Shown: positions 34,847-43,007 of the stretch, in pieces | How the letters are laid out: the number at the start of each line of letters is the position of its first letter | Numbering within the stretch: position 1 is the first letter of the stretch | Source of the DNA: Caenimonas koreensis DSM 17982 | GTDB taxonomy: Bacteria; Pseudomonadota; Gammaproteobacteria; Burkholderiales; Burkholderiaceae_C | Direction of reading: 5' to 3' | Assembly: GCF_009646335.1 (NCBI RefSeq) | Contig: NZ_WJBU01000008.1 | Coordinates: 180,172 to 244,171 of the forward strand | DNA length: 64,000 nucleotides | Notes under the pieces: model-generated | What the model was told of the DNA's origin: nothing | Database searches by the model: none | What the model saw: only the letters and a program-made list of their open reading frames with translations | Made by a program: the position numbers and the translations under genes

Positions 34847-35239
34847 TCAACTCTTGCGCAGTTTGAAAGCGTCAGCAAAGACACGCGCCCTCTTGTCCAA
34901 TTTGGTATGGATGAGATCGGTCACTTCGAACAAATTTGATGCATACGCCTGAGCAACCGCATCGAGCATCTTCGCAAGCACGGGATCGGCGGTGTAGCGA
35001 CATGCCGTGCGTTCGGCGACCGGCATCGCCACCAGCGAATTCTGCAGGGTGTGAAGCAGATCCGCGGCTTCGCGCGGCTTGATGTAGAGGCGCTGCGCCA
35101 GTTTCGCCGCGTCCCACTCTTGCGTGGGCTCCGCTCGCAGCAGCAGTGCCGCCTCGAGGTACGGAACGGAGGGAACGTTGGCGATAACGTACCTTCGGAC
35201 TTCGTCCGGAAGGCGGCCACCCTGCGTTTTATCGTTCAC
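34847..35239 (-). CDS. small winged-helix-like protein of the DUF5985 operon
   Basis: 130 residues from a GTG at 35239. Residues 30-75 (SVPYLEAALLLRAEPTQEW then DAAKLAQRLYIKPREAADLL) have the pattern of a winged helix that chooses partners by segment L..L..L, but DNA binding is not evident. The C-terminal part is helical. It forms a tight three-gene operon (gaps of 1 bp) with the two membrane proteins, and this triplet is conserved in some Burkholderiales as I recall it. Role unknown; operator site 2 precedes it. Confidence 0.65.
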   Translation of the reverse strand: MNDKTQGGRLPDEVRRYVIANVPSVPYLEAALLLRAEPTQEWDAAKLAQRLYIKPREAADLLHTLQNSLVAMPVAERTACRYTADPVLAKMLDAVAQAYASNLFEVTDLIHTKLDKRARVFADAFKLRKS

Positions 35240-35307
35240 AAGTACGGCTCTTCAATGCTGCTGATGAGTTCGACGCGGGCCGGGTCTTCCCAGCGGCGCG
35301 CGCTCAA

Positions 35308-35327
35308 GTACATTTGCATAAATGTAC
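35308..35327. promoter_or_regulatory. palindromic operator, site 2
   Basis: GTACATTT-N4-AAATGTAC, 8-bp perfect arms, in the divergent gap between the DUF5985 operon and otsA. The core ACATTT-N4-AAATGT matches sites 1 and 3. Confidence 0.7.
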
Positions 35328-35369
35328 AACATGCATGATCACTTGTTCTTCGTTTTCGGCACAACTGTC

Positions 35370-35386
35370 GCGCCTTTTGAAGGCGC
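35370..35386 (+). promoter_or_regulatory. leader hairpin covering the otsA ribosome site
   Basis: GCGCCTT-TTG-AAGGCGC, a 7-bp perfect stem. The only Shine-Dalgarno-like bases before the GTG at 35396 (GAAGG, 35379-35383) lie in its 3' arm, so the stem could limit translation. Confidence 0.45.
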
Positions 35387-35395
35387 CCCATTTGC

Positions 35396-37789
35396 GTGGA
35401 GACGCTCGTGAACACGGCATCGACGATACGCACGACGGGGACGTGGAGCATGAGGCTGCGAACGCTGCGTCTTCAACTCCGGTTCCTCCTGCCGCTTTTC
35501 ATTGTCCTGGTGGTTGCCGCCTACCTGGCGGTGCCTCTGCTCGACAAGGTCACACTTCGTTGGTTCAGCCGGGATCTGAACAGCCGGGGCCTGCTTGTTG
35601 CAAACGCGCTTTCCGATTCGATCGCCGAAGCGCTCGCCGCAGGACGCCTGTCGCGTCTGCAAACGCTATTCGACCGCGCAGCCCAGGATGAGCGGCTGGT
35701 CGCCATCGGTCTGTGCAGCCCGGATGGCCGGCTGATCCAGAGCACTGATCGTTTCCCCGCAGACTTGTCTTGCGCCCGGTCCCTCGAAGTGGCACACAAG
35801 CCGGACCCACGTCTGGCGCTCTCGGGCGGAGCGGTTCATGTGGGCGTTCACGACGTGTTGGGACATCGGCCAGCCGCGCCCGCAGCACTGCTGAGCCTGG
35901 ATGATTGGGCGCCCGGCGATGCTGGCGTCGAAGGCAACAAGAGCGCCGTGGCCGAAACGCCCGCATCGCAAATGCTCGTCGCGCGATTGGTGCTGTTGCA
36001 CGATCTGAGCTTCATCGATCGCCGCAGCGAAGACAGCCGCAACTACCTCATCGGGCTGATAGCGATCCTCGGCCTTGTCATGGCTGTCATCACGATGGTG
36101 GTGGCGCAACTCAGCTGGCGCGGCTGGCTCAGTGGCGCTCGCGCACTGATGCGCGGCGAGGGCCTGGTCAGCCCTTTGATGCCTGCACCTGAACTCGCCC
36201 CATTTGCCGCCGATCTTCGCGCGCGGCTGCGCGACATGGAAGACGAGTACCGGCGTGCACAGGGGCCGGACGCCGAATGGACCGCGGATCGTCTTCGGAC
36301 GTTGCTAAGCACCCAGCTCAGTGGCGACCAGGTCATCGTGGTCTCGAATCGCGAGCCGTACATTCATGAACGCACCGCCGATGGCATCATCGTCAAGCGT
36401 CCGGCGAGCGGGCTCGTCACGGCGGTGGAACCTGTCATGCGAGCGTGCTCCGGCACCTGGATCGCGCACGGCAGTGGAACTGCCGATCGAGAGGTGGTCG
36501 ATGGCCGCGACAGGGTTCGGGTGCCGCCCGGGCACGAGGAATACTGGTTGCGCAGAGTCTGGCTTACTGCAGAAGAAGAAAAGGGGTACTACTACGGATT
36601 TGCCAACGAGGGGTTGTGGCCTTTGTGCCATGTTGCCCATGTTCGGCCAGTATTCCGTGAATCCGATTGGGAAGCCTATCGTGCCGTCAACCAGCGCTTC
36701 GCCGATGCCGTGGTCGCAGAAGCAACAGGTGACGATCCTGTAGTGCTCGTGCAGGACTATCACTTCGCTTTGCTGCCGGCAATGATTCGCGAGAAGCTGC
36801 CTGAGGCGACCATCCTCACGTTCTGGCACATCCCCTGGCCAAATCCGGAATCATTCGGGATCTGCCCTTGGCGGCGCGAGCTGTTGCAGGGCATGCTGGG
36901 CAGCACCATCCTGGGGTTCCACACGCGCTTTCACTGCAAGAATTTCACGGAGACGGTCGATCGCTACCTCGAGGCGCGAATCGAGCATGAGCACTCAACG
37001 ATCGCTTACCGTGAAAAGGAGACGCTTGTCGAAAGTTACCCGATTTCGATCGAATGGCCAGCGCCCGAGCAGGTCGAGCGTTGGGGCTCGATTGCACAAT
37101 GCCGCGAGCGCGTCACCGCGCGGCTCGGCCTGCCTGAAGACATGTGTCTTGCGGTTGGCGTCGATCGCTTCGACTACACGAAGGGCATCCTTGAGCGGCT
37201 CAATGCCGTTGAGCGGTTGCTGGAGAAACGGCCCCACTTGATCGGTCGATTCGTGTTCGTCCAGGTCGCAGCACCCACGCGAAACTCACTCGATGAGTAC
37301 AGAAACTTCCAGGAACACGTTCAGCGCGTCACTGATCGCATCAATTTGCGTTTCGAGCGCGACGGCTGGCGGCCAGTCCACCTCCTCGCCCACCATCACG
37401 AACCCCATGCGGTGATGGAGCTGTTCAGGGCGGCCGACATATGCGTCGTCACCAGCCTGCACGACGGAATGAATCTGGTGTGCAAGGAGTTCGTGGCTGC
37501 CCGTGACGACTTGCAAGGCGTGCTCGTGCTTAGCCGCTTTGCAGGCGCGGTGCGCGAGCTGCCGGAAGCGCTCATCGTCAATCCTTACCACGTCGAAGAA
37601 ACAGCTGATGCGTTGTACAGCGCCGCGACCATGCCACCCGGCGAGCAACGAGAGCGCATGGCCAGTCTTCGCAGCACGGTGCATGAATACAACGTGTTCC
37701 GGTGGGCCGGTCGCATGCTGGCCGATGCGGGCCGCGGCCGTCTGCGAAACCGCATCGAGGCGCGCGTCAGGCGCTATCGTGCCGACTGA
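35396..37789 (+). CDS. membrane-anchored trehalose-6-phosphate synthase fusion (GT20)
   Basis: 797 residues from a GTG at 35396 (an ATG at 35450 is also possible). Residues 28-50 form a membrane helix, about 165 residues follow outside, a second helix is at about 216-236, then a HAMP-like linker (240-300). From about residue 312 comes an OtsA-type glucosyltransferase: [56 protein letters not shown] and [13 protein letters not shown]. It would join UDP-glucose to glucose-6-phosphate. The N-terminal sensor-like part is absent from ordinary OtsA (about 470 residues) and suggests signal control. No phosphatase partner is nearby. Confidence 0.92.
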   Translation: METLVNTASTIRTTGTWSMRLRTLRLQLRFLLPLFIVLVVAAYLAVPLLDKVTLRWFSRDLNSRGLLVANALSDSIAEALAAGRLSRLQTLFDRAAQDERLVAIGLCSPDGRLIQSTDRFPADLSCARSLEVAHKPDPRLALSGGAVHVGVHDVLGHRPAAPAALLSLDDWAPGDAGVEGNKSAVAETPASQMLVARLVLLHDLSFIDRRSEDSRNYLIGLIAILGLVMAVITMVVAQLSWRGWLSGARALMRGEGLVSPLMPAPELAPFAADLRARLRDMEDEYRRAQGPDAEWTADRLRTLLSTQLSGDQVIVVSNREPYIHERTADGIIVKRPASGLVTAVEPVMRACSGTWIAHGSGTADREVVDGRDRVRVPPGHEEYWLRRVWLTAEEEKGYYYGFANEGLWPLCHVAHVRPVFRESDWEAYRAVNQRFADAVVAEATGDDPVVLVQDYHFALLPAMIREKLPEATILTFWHIPWPNPESFGICPWRRELLQGMLGSTILGFHTRFHCKNFTETVDRYLEARIEHEHSTIAYREKETLVESYPISIEWPAPEQVERWGSIAQCRERVTARLGLPEDMCLAVGVDRFDYTKGILERLNAVERLLEKRPHLIGRFVFVQVAAPTRNSLDEYRNFQEHVQRVTDRINLRFERDGWRPVHLLAHHHEPHAVMELFRAADICVVTSLHDGMNLVCKEFVAARDDLQGVLVLSRFAGAVRELPEALIVNPYHVEETADALYSAATMPPGEQRERMASLRSTVHEYNVFRWAGRMLADAGRGRLRNRIEARVRRYRAD

Positions 37790-37898
37790 TACCACGTTGC
37801 AGCGATCGAGCCAGGCACCCGCCACGACAGCGTCAATCCAGAGACTCACTCCGAAGGATCGACCGGGCGCCGTGTCGATAAGGCAGTTGCCGTGTCGC

Positions 37899-37926
37899 TG
37901 GACAATTACATTTATACAAATATAAT
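37899..37926 (+). promoter_or_regulatory. sigma-70 promoter with palindromic operator, site 3
   Basis: TGGACA (37899-37904), 16-bp spacer, and a perfect TATAAT (37921-37926). The palindrome ACATTTATACAAATAT (37908-37923), related to sites 1 and 2, fills the spacer and overlaps the -10 box, an ideal position for repression. Confidence 0.72.
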
Positions 37927-37932
37927 CTCTAC

Positions 37933-38012
37933 GCCCTCCACCTGAGTCGAGCTAAGGCGAGGGGGCCCAAGACCAGAGAGCGATTGCGGGCCCAAACGGG
38001 CTCGCTTTTTTT
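37933..38012 (+). ncRNA. candidate small RNA, about 80 nt
   Basis: Starts about 7 bp after the TATAAT box and ends in a strong terminator: an 8-bp stem (37986-37993 with 37998-38005, one G-U pair), loop AAAC, then seven T (38006-38012). No open frame with a ribosome site fits. The body is GC-rich with GGGGGCCC near the middle, complementary to GGGCCC elements in the terminator. No Rfam family is recognised. Confidence 0.6.
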
Positions 38013-38206
38013 GAGGCACCATTCGTGCCGGCCGGCAGGTCAATGTCGCTTGCGCAGACGGGACCCCCTCTTCATGCGACGAATTCCAGAGATTGATCGC
38101 CGTCACGGGAAAACAGGCGTGCGAAACGAACGCCAACAAACGACAGTGTCGGGCGCTTTAACGCGGTCCCTTGTTGCTATCGTCTATTGGCGTTTGCCGT
38201 AGATGG

Positions 38207-38284
38207 TGGTGGAGCTGGCGGGAATTGAACCCGAGTGCAGCCTAGCGGTGGCGCGGCATTCGGTTCATGCGTGCGATTCGCGTG
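38207..38284 (-). repeat. tRNA-Ala/tmRNA 3'-end-like element, copy B
   Basis: On the minus strand GGGTTCAATTCCCG, then CCAGCTCCACCA (ending at 38207), is a T-loop, acceptor stem and CCA end like those of tRNA-Ala/tmRNA, with one mismatch at the T-stem base. The rest of either RNA is missing, and the adjacent 38285-38367 shows only the start region of the TIR gene. It aligns with copy A 8.2 kb away. Consistent with an attachment site left by an integrase. Confidence 0.6.
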
Positions 38285-38367
38285 CGAATAGCTTTCGGAA
38301 GGCAGGTCGATCTGATGAACGTCCCCAGACCGCCCGAGCCACCCCCAGGCATAGGCGAAAATACGTC

Positions 38368-39324
38368 ATGGCAAACGTTTTCTTTTCCTACTCGCACGAA
38401 GACGAGGAACTGCGCAACCGGCTCGAGAAGCACCTCGCCCTTTTGAAGCGTCAGGGGCTGATCGAGGCCTGGCACGACCGCCGCATCCTCGCGGGGTCTG
38501 AGCTCGACGAAACGATCTCAGCGAACCTCGAGTCGGCGGACATCATCTTGCTGCTCGTGAGCGCCGATTTTCTTGCATCGGACTACTGCTACTCCCGGGA
38601 GATGGGCCGCGCGATGGAGCGCCACGCCGAGGGCGAGGCCGTCGTGATCCCGGTTATCCTCAAGCCGTGCGACTGGCACTCGGCTCCGTTCGGCAAGCTG
38701 CTGGCCACGCCCAGGGACGGCAAGGCCGTGACTTCCTGGGCCAATGTTGAAGAGGCTCTGGCAGATGTGGCAAGCCACATCCGCAAGCGCGTCGAGGACG
38801 CCAACCGGAAGGGAGGCAAGCCCGCGTCCGCGGTGCCCCCGCAAGCAGTACCTGCCAATGCCGCTGCTGCGGCCCTTAGCCCCGCGTCCCTTCGGTCCAG
38901 CAACTTGCGGCTCAAGCAGGAGTTCAACGAGCATGACCGCGACACGTTCCTGCACGACGGCTTCGAACTCTTTGCGCAATTTTTCGAAGGCTCGTTGGGC
39001 GAGCTGAAGGCCCGGAATTCAGGGATTCAGACGACCTTCCGCCGCATCGACGCGAACTGCTTCACCGCGACCATCTACAACGGCGGAAAGAAGGTCAGCG
39101 AGTGCGCCATCCGTATTGGCGGCATCGGCGGGCGGGGCATCACTTACTCAAGCGACGCGAATCCGAACGGCAACAGCTTCAACGGAAGCGTGTCGGTGGA
39201 GTCGGACGACCAAGGGCTGTACTTTTCCCCCATGGTCTTCGGCTTCGGCGAGGCTGAGAAGCGCATGACCAAAGAGGCCGCTGCGGAGCATTTCTGGGCG
39301 ACTCTCATCCGCCCGCTGCAGTAG
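38368..39324 (+). CDS. TIR-domain protein with novel C-terminal domain
   Basis: 318 residues from the ATG at 38368. Residues 1-135 form a TIR domain: VFFSYSHEDEELRNRL, the AWHDRRILAGSELD loop, IILLLVSADFLASDYCYSREMG with candidate catalytic Glu E78, and VIPVILKPCDW. An alanine-rich linker follows (about 150-175), then a 145-residue domain rich in glycine (IRIGGIGGRGITYSSD) that I do not recognise. Bacterial TIR effectors cleave NAD; the C-terminal part may sense the trigger. It is next to, but opposite in strand from, the STAND operon. Confidence 0.88.
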   Translation: MANVFFSYSHEDEELRNRLEKHLALLKRQGLIEAWHDRRILAGSELDETISANLESADIILLLVSADFLASDYCYSREMGRAMERHAEGEAVVIPVILKPCDWHSAPFGKLLATPRDGKAVTSWANVEEALADVASHIRKRVEDANRKGGKPASAVPPQAVPANAAAAALSPASLRSSNLRLKQEFNEHDRDTFLHDGFELFAQFFEGSLGELKARNSGIQTTFRRIDANCFTATIYNGGKKVSECAIRIGGIGGRGITYSSDANPNGNSFNGSVSVESDDQGLYFSPMVFGFGEAEKRMTKEAAAEHFWATLIRPLQ

Positions 39325-39352
39325 CGAGCCTGCGAGCGTGAATCCGCAGCGC

Positions 39353-40036
39353 TCAGCGAATGGGCGCCCTGAACGCGCCGGCGATACCCTGCGCCATTGA
39401 CCTAGCCAACATGTGCCATTCAGGCTTCTCGATGGAGGCCTTTTGAAGACTCCATTGGGCGTATGGCATGAGGCACGGCTCGCCTGCCAACATTGGTCGG
39501 TTAGCAGGACTGCGAGCACCGTAACGCAGCATGTTGGCGTTCGCGAGAGTCGCTGTCGCCTGGAACTCCCCAGTGAGCCCCCCCGCTGCGGCAACGTTCG
39601 ACATCAGCTTGAACGACTCCCCAAAAAAAGACTCGTACCAGTAAGCCATCGCCTTGGCGTTCTGCCCATCCTGCGCGGGCAAATCCGGGAAGTCCCACAC
39701 GCCGGCAATCATGTGACCGTCCCTGTGGGCTTCGGTGAGCCAGATCGGACTTTCGGTGTTTGCCGTTGCGGTGATGCCGTGCAGGCTGTGAAACATGCGA
39801 ATCGCCTCGAAGTGGTCCCAGAGGTTCCCGTTGCCGTCGCTATCTATCCCTTCGCGAAGAGCGTTGCGCACCTTGACGTCTAAGACCTCGAGCGATGCGG
39901 CTTGCACGGGCCTAGCCTGAACCACCAGGCCAGGCTTTTCGCCCACCTTCCAGTTGGTGAGTATTTCGTGCAAACGCAGAAGGAACTCCGGCTCCTTCTG
40001 GAGGCGCGTTTGAACGAGCTTGTCTTCCAAAATCAT
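39353..40036 (-). CDS. unknown protein, 227 residues
   Basis: The ATG at 40036 has GGAGCGGTAA upstream. No family recognised. The middle contains RMFHSLHGITATANTESPIW and WDFPDLPAQDGQNAK, and the rest looks soluble and mixed alpha/beta. No membrane helix or signal peptide. It is convergent with the TIR gene (28 bp apart) and 322 bp downstream of the STAND operon on the same strand, so it may or may not belong to it. Confidence 0.65.
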   Translation of the reverse strand: MILEDKLVQTRLQKEPEFLLRLHEILTNWKVGEKPGLVVQARPVQAASLEVLDVKVRNALREGIDSDGNGNLWDHFEAIRMFHSLHGITATANTESPIWLTEAHRDGHMIAGVWDFPDLPAQDGQNAKAMAYWYESFFGESFKLMSNVAAAGGLTGEFQATATLANANMLRYGARSPANRPMLAGEPCLMPYAQWSLQKASIEKPEWHMLARSMAQGIAGAFRAPIR

Positions 40037-40358
40037 TTACCGCTCCAGTCGTGACATCGAAGAAGCACGCTTCTCACAAAGTGTTCATGCGGCCACGTGC
40101 TGAGGATGCTGTAATCGCTGTTCCATTCTGACCTCACCTCCATACGGAGATGACGATGTGCGTCTCGCCAAAAATAGCCTGCAGCTGCCATTCAAGTCGA
40201 TACATTCTCGGGTGTGTCAACGTCATCATGTGTCGGCATGCTTTGCCTCTTTCAGCGCGCGATGATCTAGTTGCCGACTTCTAGTGACAAGTGACTTAGT
40301 ACGAGCATGGTGACACGGCGGAGAGGACGAAGCAAAAACGGGGCGCTCGCATGCCACC
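40037..40358. other. 322-bp gap between the DUF4209-like gene and the 227-residue gene
   Basis: AT content is higher than in surrounding genes. No gene or clear terminator was seen. The start region of the 227-residue gene with its own ribosome site suggests a promoter is somewhere here. Confidence 0.4.
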
Positions 40359-42263
40359 CTACTTCTCGTCGGCCTTCCACTCATCGCCAGGTCGGCCTGC
40401 ACCATCCGATACAACCGCCTCACCCCCGTGCTGAGCGTTCCAGAAGTTCGCGTAGACGAGCCGGAACATGAACCACCAGGCGAAGATGCCGGCAACGGAT
40501 TGACATGCGCTGTCATCAAGGAGTCCATGCGCGAGTTCGTTGCGCAAATTAGGCCCGTATGGAGAGCAGAAAACGGCCTTGATGTCGAAGCAGACTGACG
40601 CGCCGAACACTTGCTCAGCCTGCGGCAACTCCATGAGCCTGCTCAGGCCGTTTTCCGTCTCGACGCCGCCTGGATCGAGGTGGGACGTCACTGCGCCAGC
40701 TGCCTTGAGGTGATGGCGCACGAGGTTTTCCAGTTGGGGCACGAGGATGTGCACGGCCGTGACGAAGTCACCTTCTAAGCCGAGGTAGAGGCCCTTGCCC
40801 ACGATCGAGGCGCGGTCCTTCGGGACGATGGAAGCGTTGCGCGCGAGGGCGACGAAATCACCCAACAAAGGCTTGTGCTCCGTGGCCAGGACTTGGAACG
40901 CCGGAACGACCTGACCCTGCACCACGAGGGAAAGTGTCAGTTGGTGGTCCCTGACCATCGTGGCCCAGATTGCTTCTTGGCCTTCCGAAGAGTCAAGAGG
41001 AGCTAGTCCGAGGGCTGGCCTTTTGGCGACTACCCGCCCTTCTCGACTGAAGTGAGTCGAGCCGAACATAGCTTGGAATGGCGAGCTCTGTAGAGTGGAT
41101 ACCGCATCCGCACGTGCCTTGGTTACGTCTACGCCTTCGTACAGGGCTCCGAATTCGGCAAGCGCCTGAAGGACCGGTTTACCGGCCACGGCATCCCGAG
41201 CGTGGTTGACCAGCTCGGTGATGTTGATGCCGGGCGTGCGCACCATGCCCATCTCGCCGAGCGACCCCTCTCCGGCAACTGTCAGCCGGGCACGCAGTTC
41301 CTCAATTCGCTCATCGACGGCGAGGGCCGCGCGCTGAGCCCGGCCAATGGTTCGGTAGGTTTGGATGGCATTCTCGTACTGGGAGGTCGCAACAATCTGC
41401 GCCACTTGCCCTGACTGATGCGGACTATCGGCCAAGCTGACCCAGCATTCCGCTTCGGCCGCGGTCGTCCGGGCGGCGCCAACCTTGTCGCCGCCTGCCG
41501 CGAACCACGTCGCCGCAGCCTCGTAAAAAGACTTGGCACCATGAAAGTCCTTTGCGACTTCAGCATCCTTGCCAAGGCCCTCCAGCTTCGCTGCCGCGTC
41601 CAACCTGCGTTCGCGAGCCAAGCCCGTCTTCTGCATGGCGTCGGCGAGCTGTCTCGGGAAGAATCTATCGGCGGGCTTGGCGTTAAGAAGCGTATCCAGC
41701 ATGGCCGCCTCCATCTCGGCCAAGCGGGTGCCAGCAGCCTCTCCGAGTGAGCGCGCGAGGGATAGCGCGCGGGACCAGCACTCGCGGCCGTCTGCCAGCC
41801 AGGAGTCCATCTCAAGCGGCAGTTCCCGGTATGCGTCTATTGCCACAAGCGCCATCGCTGGGACCCGAGGAGCCCTTTTAAGCAGCCACACTAGGTCAGC
41901 GATGCGTCCGCGCAGACGCGCATTCGTCACATCGTTGACCACCTGCAGGAAGAAGTCCACGTCTGTTTCGCTGAGGTCCTCGGGCAATGCCGAGCGCTGG
42001 TCTCCGAAGACCATCATGGGTTGAAACGGCCCGTTCGTGCTGTCCGGCGTCAACCGCATGGATGCGGCGTCGGATAGTAGCCACAACACCTTAGCGCGCT
42101 CTATGTCACCAGCGTCGATGGCGGCTTTCGCTGCGTCAGAGAGCGGCCGCCACATCGACGAGCATCGCTCGCCTGCCTCACCGGCAAGGACGTCGTACCA
42201 GCCAGATGCATCGAAGTCGGCCTTCGTGAGAACCAGGTCAGCGGGGAAGCGCGTGTTGCTCAT
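40359..42263 (-). CDS. DUF4209-like protein with an R-x4-H motif
   Basis: 634 residues, third gene of the STAND operon. Mostly helical. Residues 10-330 hold repeat-like helices (AAKAAIDAGDIERAKVLWLL, then RALSLARSLGEAAG and AEVAKDFHGAKSFYEAAATW, TPR-like). The C-terminal 250 residues have the DUF4209 ending, with LRNELAHGLLDD: R574-x4-H579, as in HEPN ribonucleases, followed by a membrane-like IFAWWFMFRLVYANF. HEPN activity is inferred from the motif alone. The start is 39 bp after the previous stop. Confidence 0.78.
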   Translation of the reverse strand: MSNTRFPADLVLTKADFDASGWYDVLAGEAGERCSSMWRPLSDAAKAAIDAGDIERAKVLWLLSDAASMRLTPDSTNGPFQPMMVFGDQRSALPEDLSETDVDFFLQVVNDVTNARLRGRIADLVWLLKRAPRVPAMALVAIDAYRELPLEMDSWLADGRECWSRALSLARSLGEAAGTRLAEMEAAMLDTLLNAKPADRFFPRQLADAMQKTGLARERRLDAAAKLEGLGKDAEVAKDFHGAKSFYEAAATWFAAGGDKVGAARTTAAEAECWVSLADSPHQSGQVAQIVATSQYENAIQTYRTIGRAQRAALAVDERIEELRARLTVAGEGSLGEMGMVRTPGINITELVNHARDAVAGKPVLQALAEFGALYEGVDVTKARADAVSTLQSSPFQAMFGSTHFSREGRVVAKRPALGLAPLDSSEGQEAIWATMVRDHQLTLSLVVQGQVVPAFQVLATEHKPLLGDFVALARNASIVPKDRASIVGKGLYLGLEGDFVTAVHILVPQLENLVRHHLKAAGAVTSHLDPGGVETENGLSRLMELPQAEQVFGASVCFDIKAVFCSPYGPNLRNELAHGLLDDSACQSVAGIFAWWFMFRLVYANFWNAQHGGEAVVSDGAGRPGDEWKADEK

Positions 42264-42302
42264 GATTTTGGGCGACCGTCGTCATTCCCGTACCCGCGGC
42301 CC

Positions 42303-43007
42303 TCACTGCGTTGACGACGGAGCCGGCTCACCATCGACAAGTGCCCCGTCGAGATCTTTCCGCAGCGCTTGCAGCACCGGAATCAAAGAAGCGACATTTT
42401 TGGACAAATCGCGTGCTTTGGCTTCATTGCGATGAGCAAATTGCTCAGGCTCGGATTCCTTGCCGACCTCGACCAGGGAGGAAACCAACAGGACATCCCA
42501 CTCCGACGGCGCATCGGCGAGCCTCCTTGTCAGTTCTACCCATTCGGTTAGCGCTGACTGGTCCTTAGTAACGACTTGACCAAGGCAGAAACGAATCAGC
42601 GTCCGGGCCGCCCGGTCCACAGCTTCGGCAGAGCGAAGCCATTTGACGTCTTCGACTGAGTCCGATTCATCGTGCCTGTCACGCAGGCGAAAATAGAAAT
42701 TTTCCGGAACGGTCGGATCCAACTTCGTCAGTGTGTTCAAGGCGGATTCGGCATTTTCAAAGGGGCGAGAGCCGTTCGGCAGCACGCTCCGATGAGTCCA
42801 AAGTCTAAGGACACCTTCCATGCAGGCGCGCTCAGCTTCGGCCCGTGGGGGCCCCGGTTCCGCTCGCTCCGCTTCAGTCATCAGGCTTGCGATGTGGTGG
42901 GCCATCCACTTGGACAGCACGTCATCGCGACCTTCAGATGCCAGCGCGTCGACAAGCCGCCGCCCCAGCTCCATCACAGCGGGATTAAACGGTTGTAATG
43001 GTTCCAT
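42303..43007 (-). CDS. unknown protein of the STAND operon
   Basis: 234 residues from the ATG at 43007, 22 bp inside the end of the STAND gene; ATGs at 43034 and 43079 are possible. No family recognised. It is soluble and helical, with AVMELGRRLVDALASEGRDD near the start and a C-terminal half containing LTRRLADAPSEWDVLLVSSL. The overlap and 39-bp gap to the DUF4209-like gene show that the three genes are one operon. Confidence 0.7.
   Translation of the reverse strand: MEPLQPFNPAVMELGRRLVDALASEGRDDVLSKWMAHHIASLMTEAERAEPGPPRAEAERACMEGVLRLWTHRSVLPNGSRPFENAESALNTLTKLDPTVPENFYFRLRDRHDESDSVEDVKWLRSAEAVDRAARTLIRFCLGQVVTKDQSALTEWVELTRRLADAPSEWDVLLVSSLVEVGKESEPEQFAHRNEAKARDLSKNVASLIPVLQALRKDLDGALVDGEPAPSSTQ

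Noticed and set aside
37933..38202. Protein-coding gene in the small RNA region (frame ending at 38202)
   Set aside because: No ribosome site, and a strong terminator lies inside the frame.
38207..38560. Intact tmRNA (ssrA) or tRNA-Ala gene ending at 38207
   Set aside because: Only the last ~30 bases match; there is no 5' acceptor strand, no tag frame, no anticodon arm, and the TIR gene occupies the needed space.
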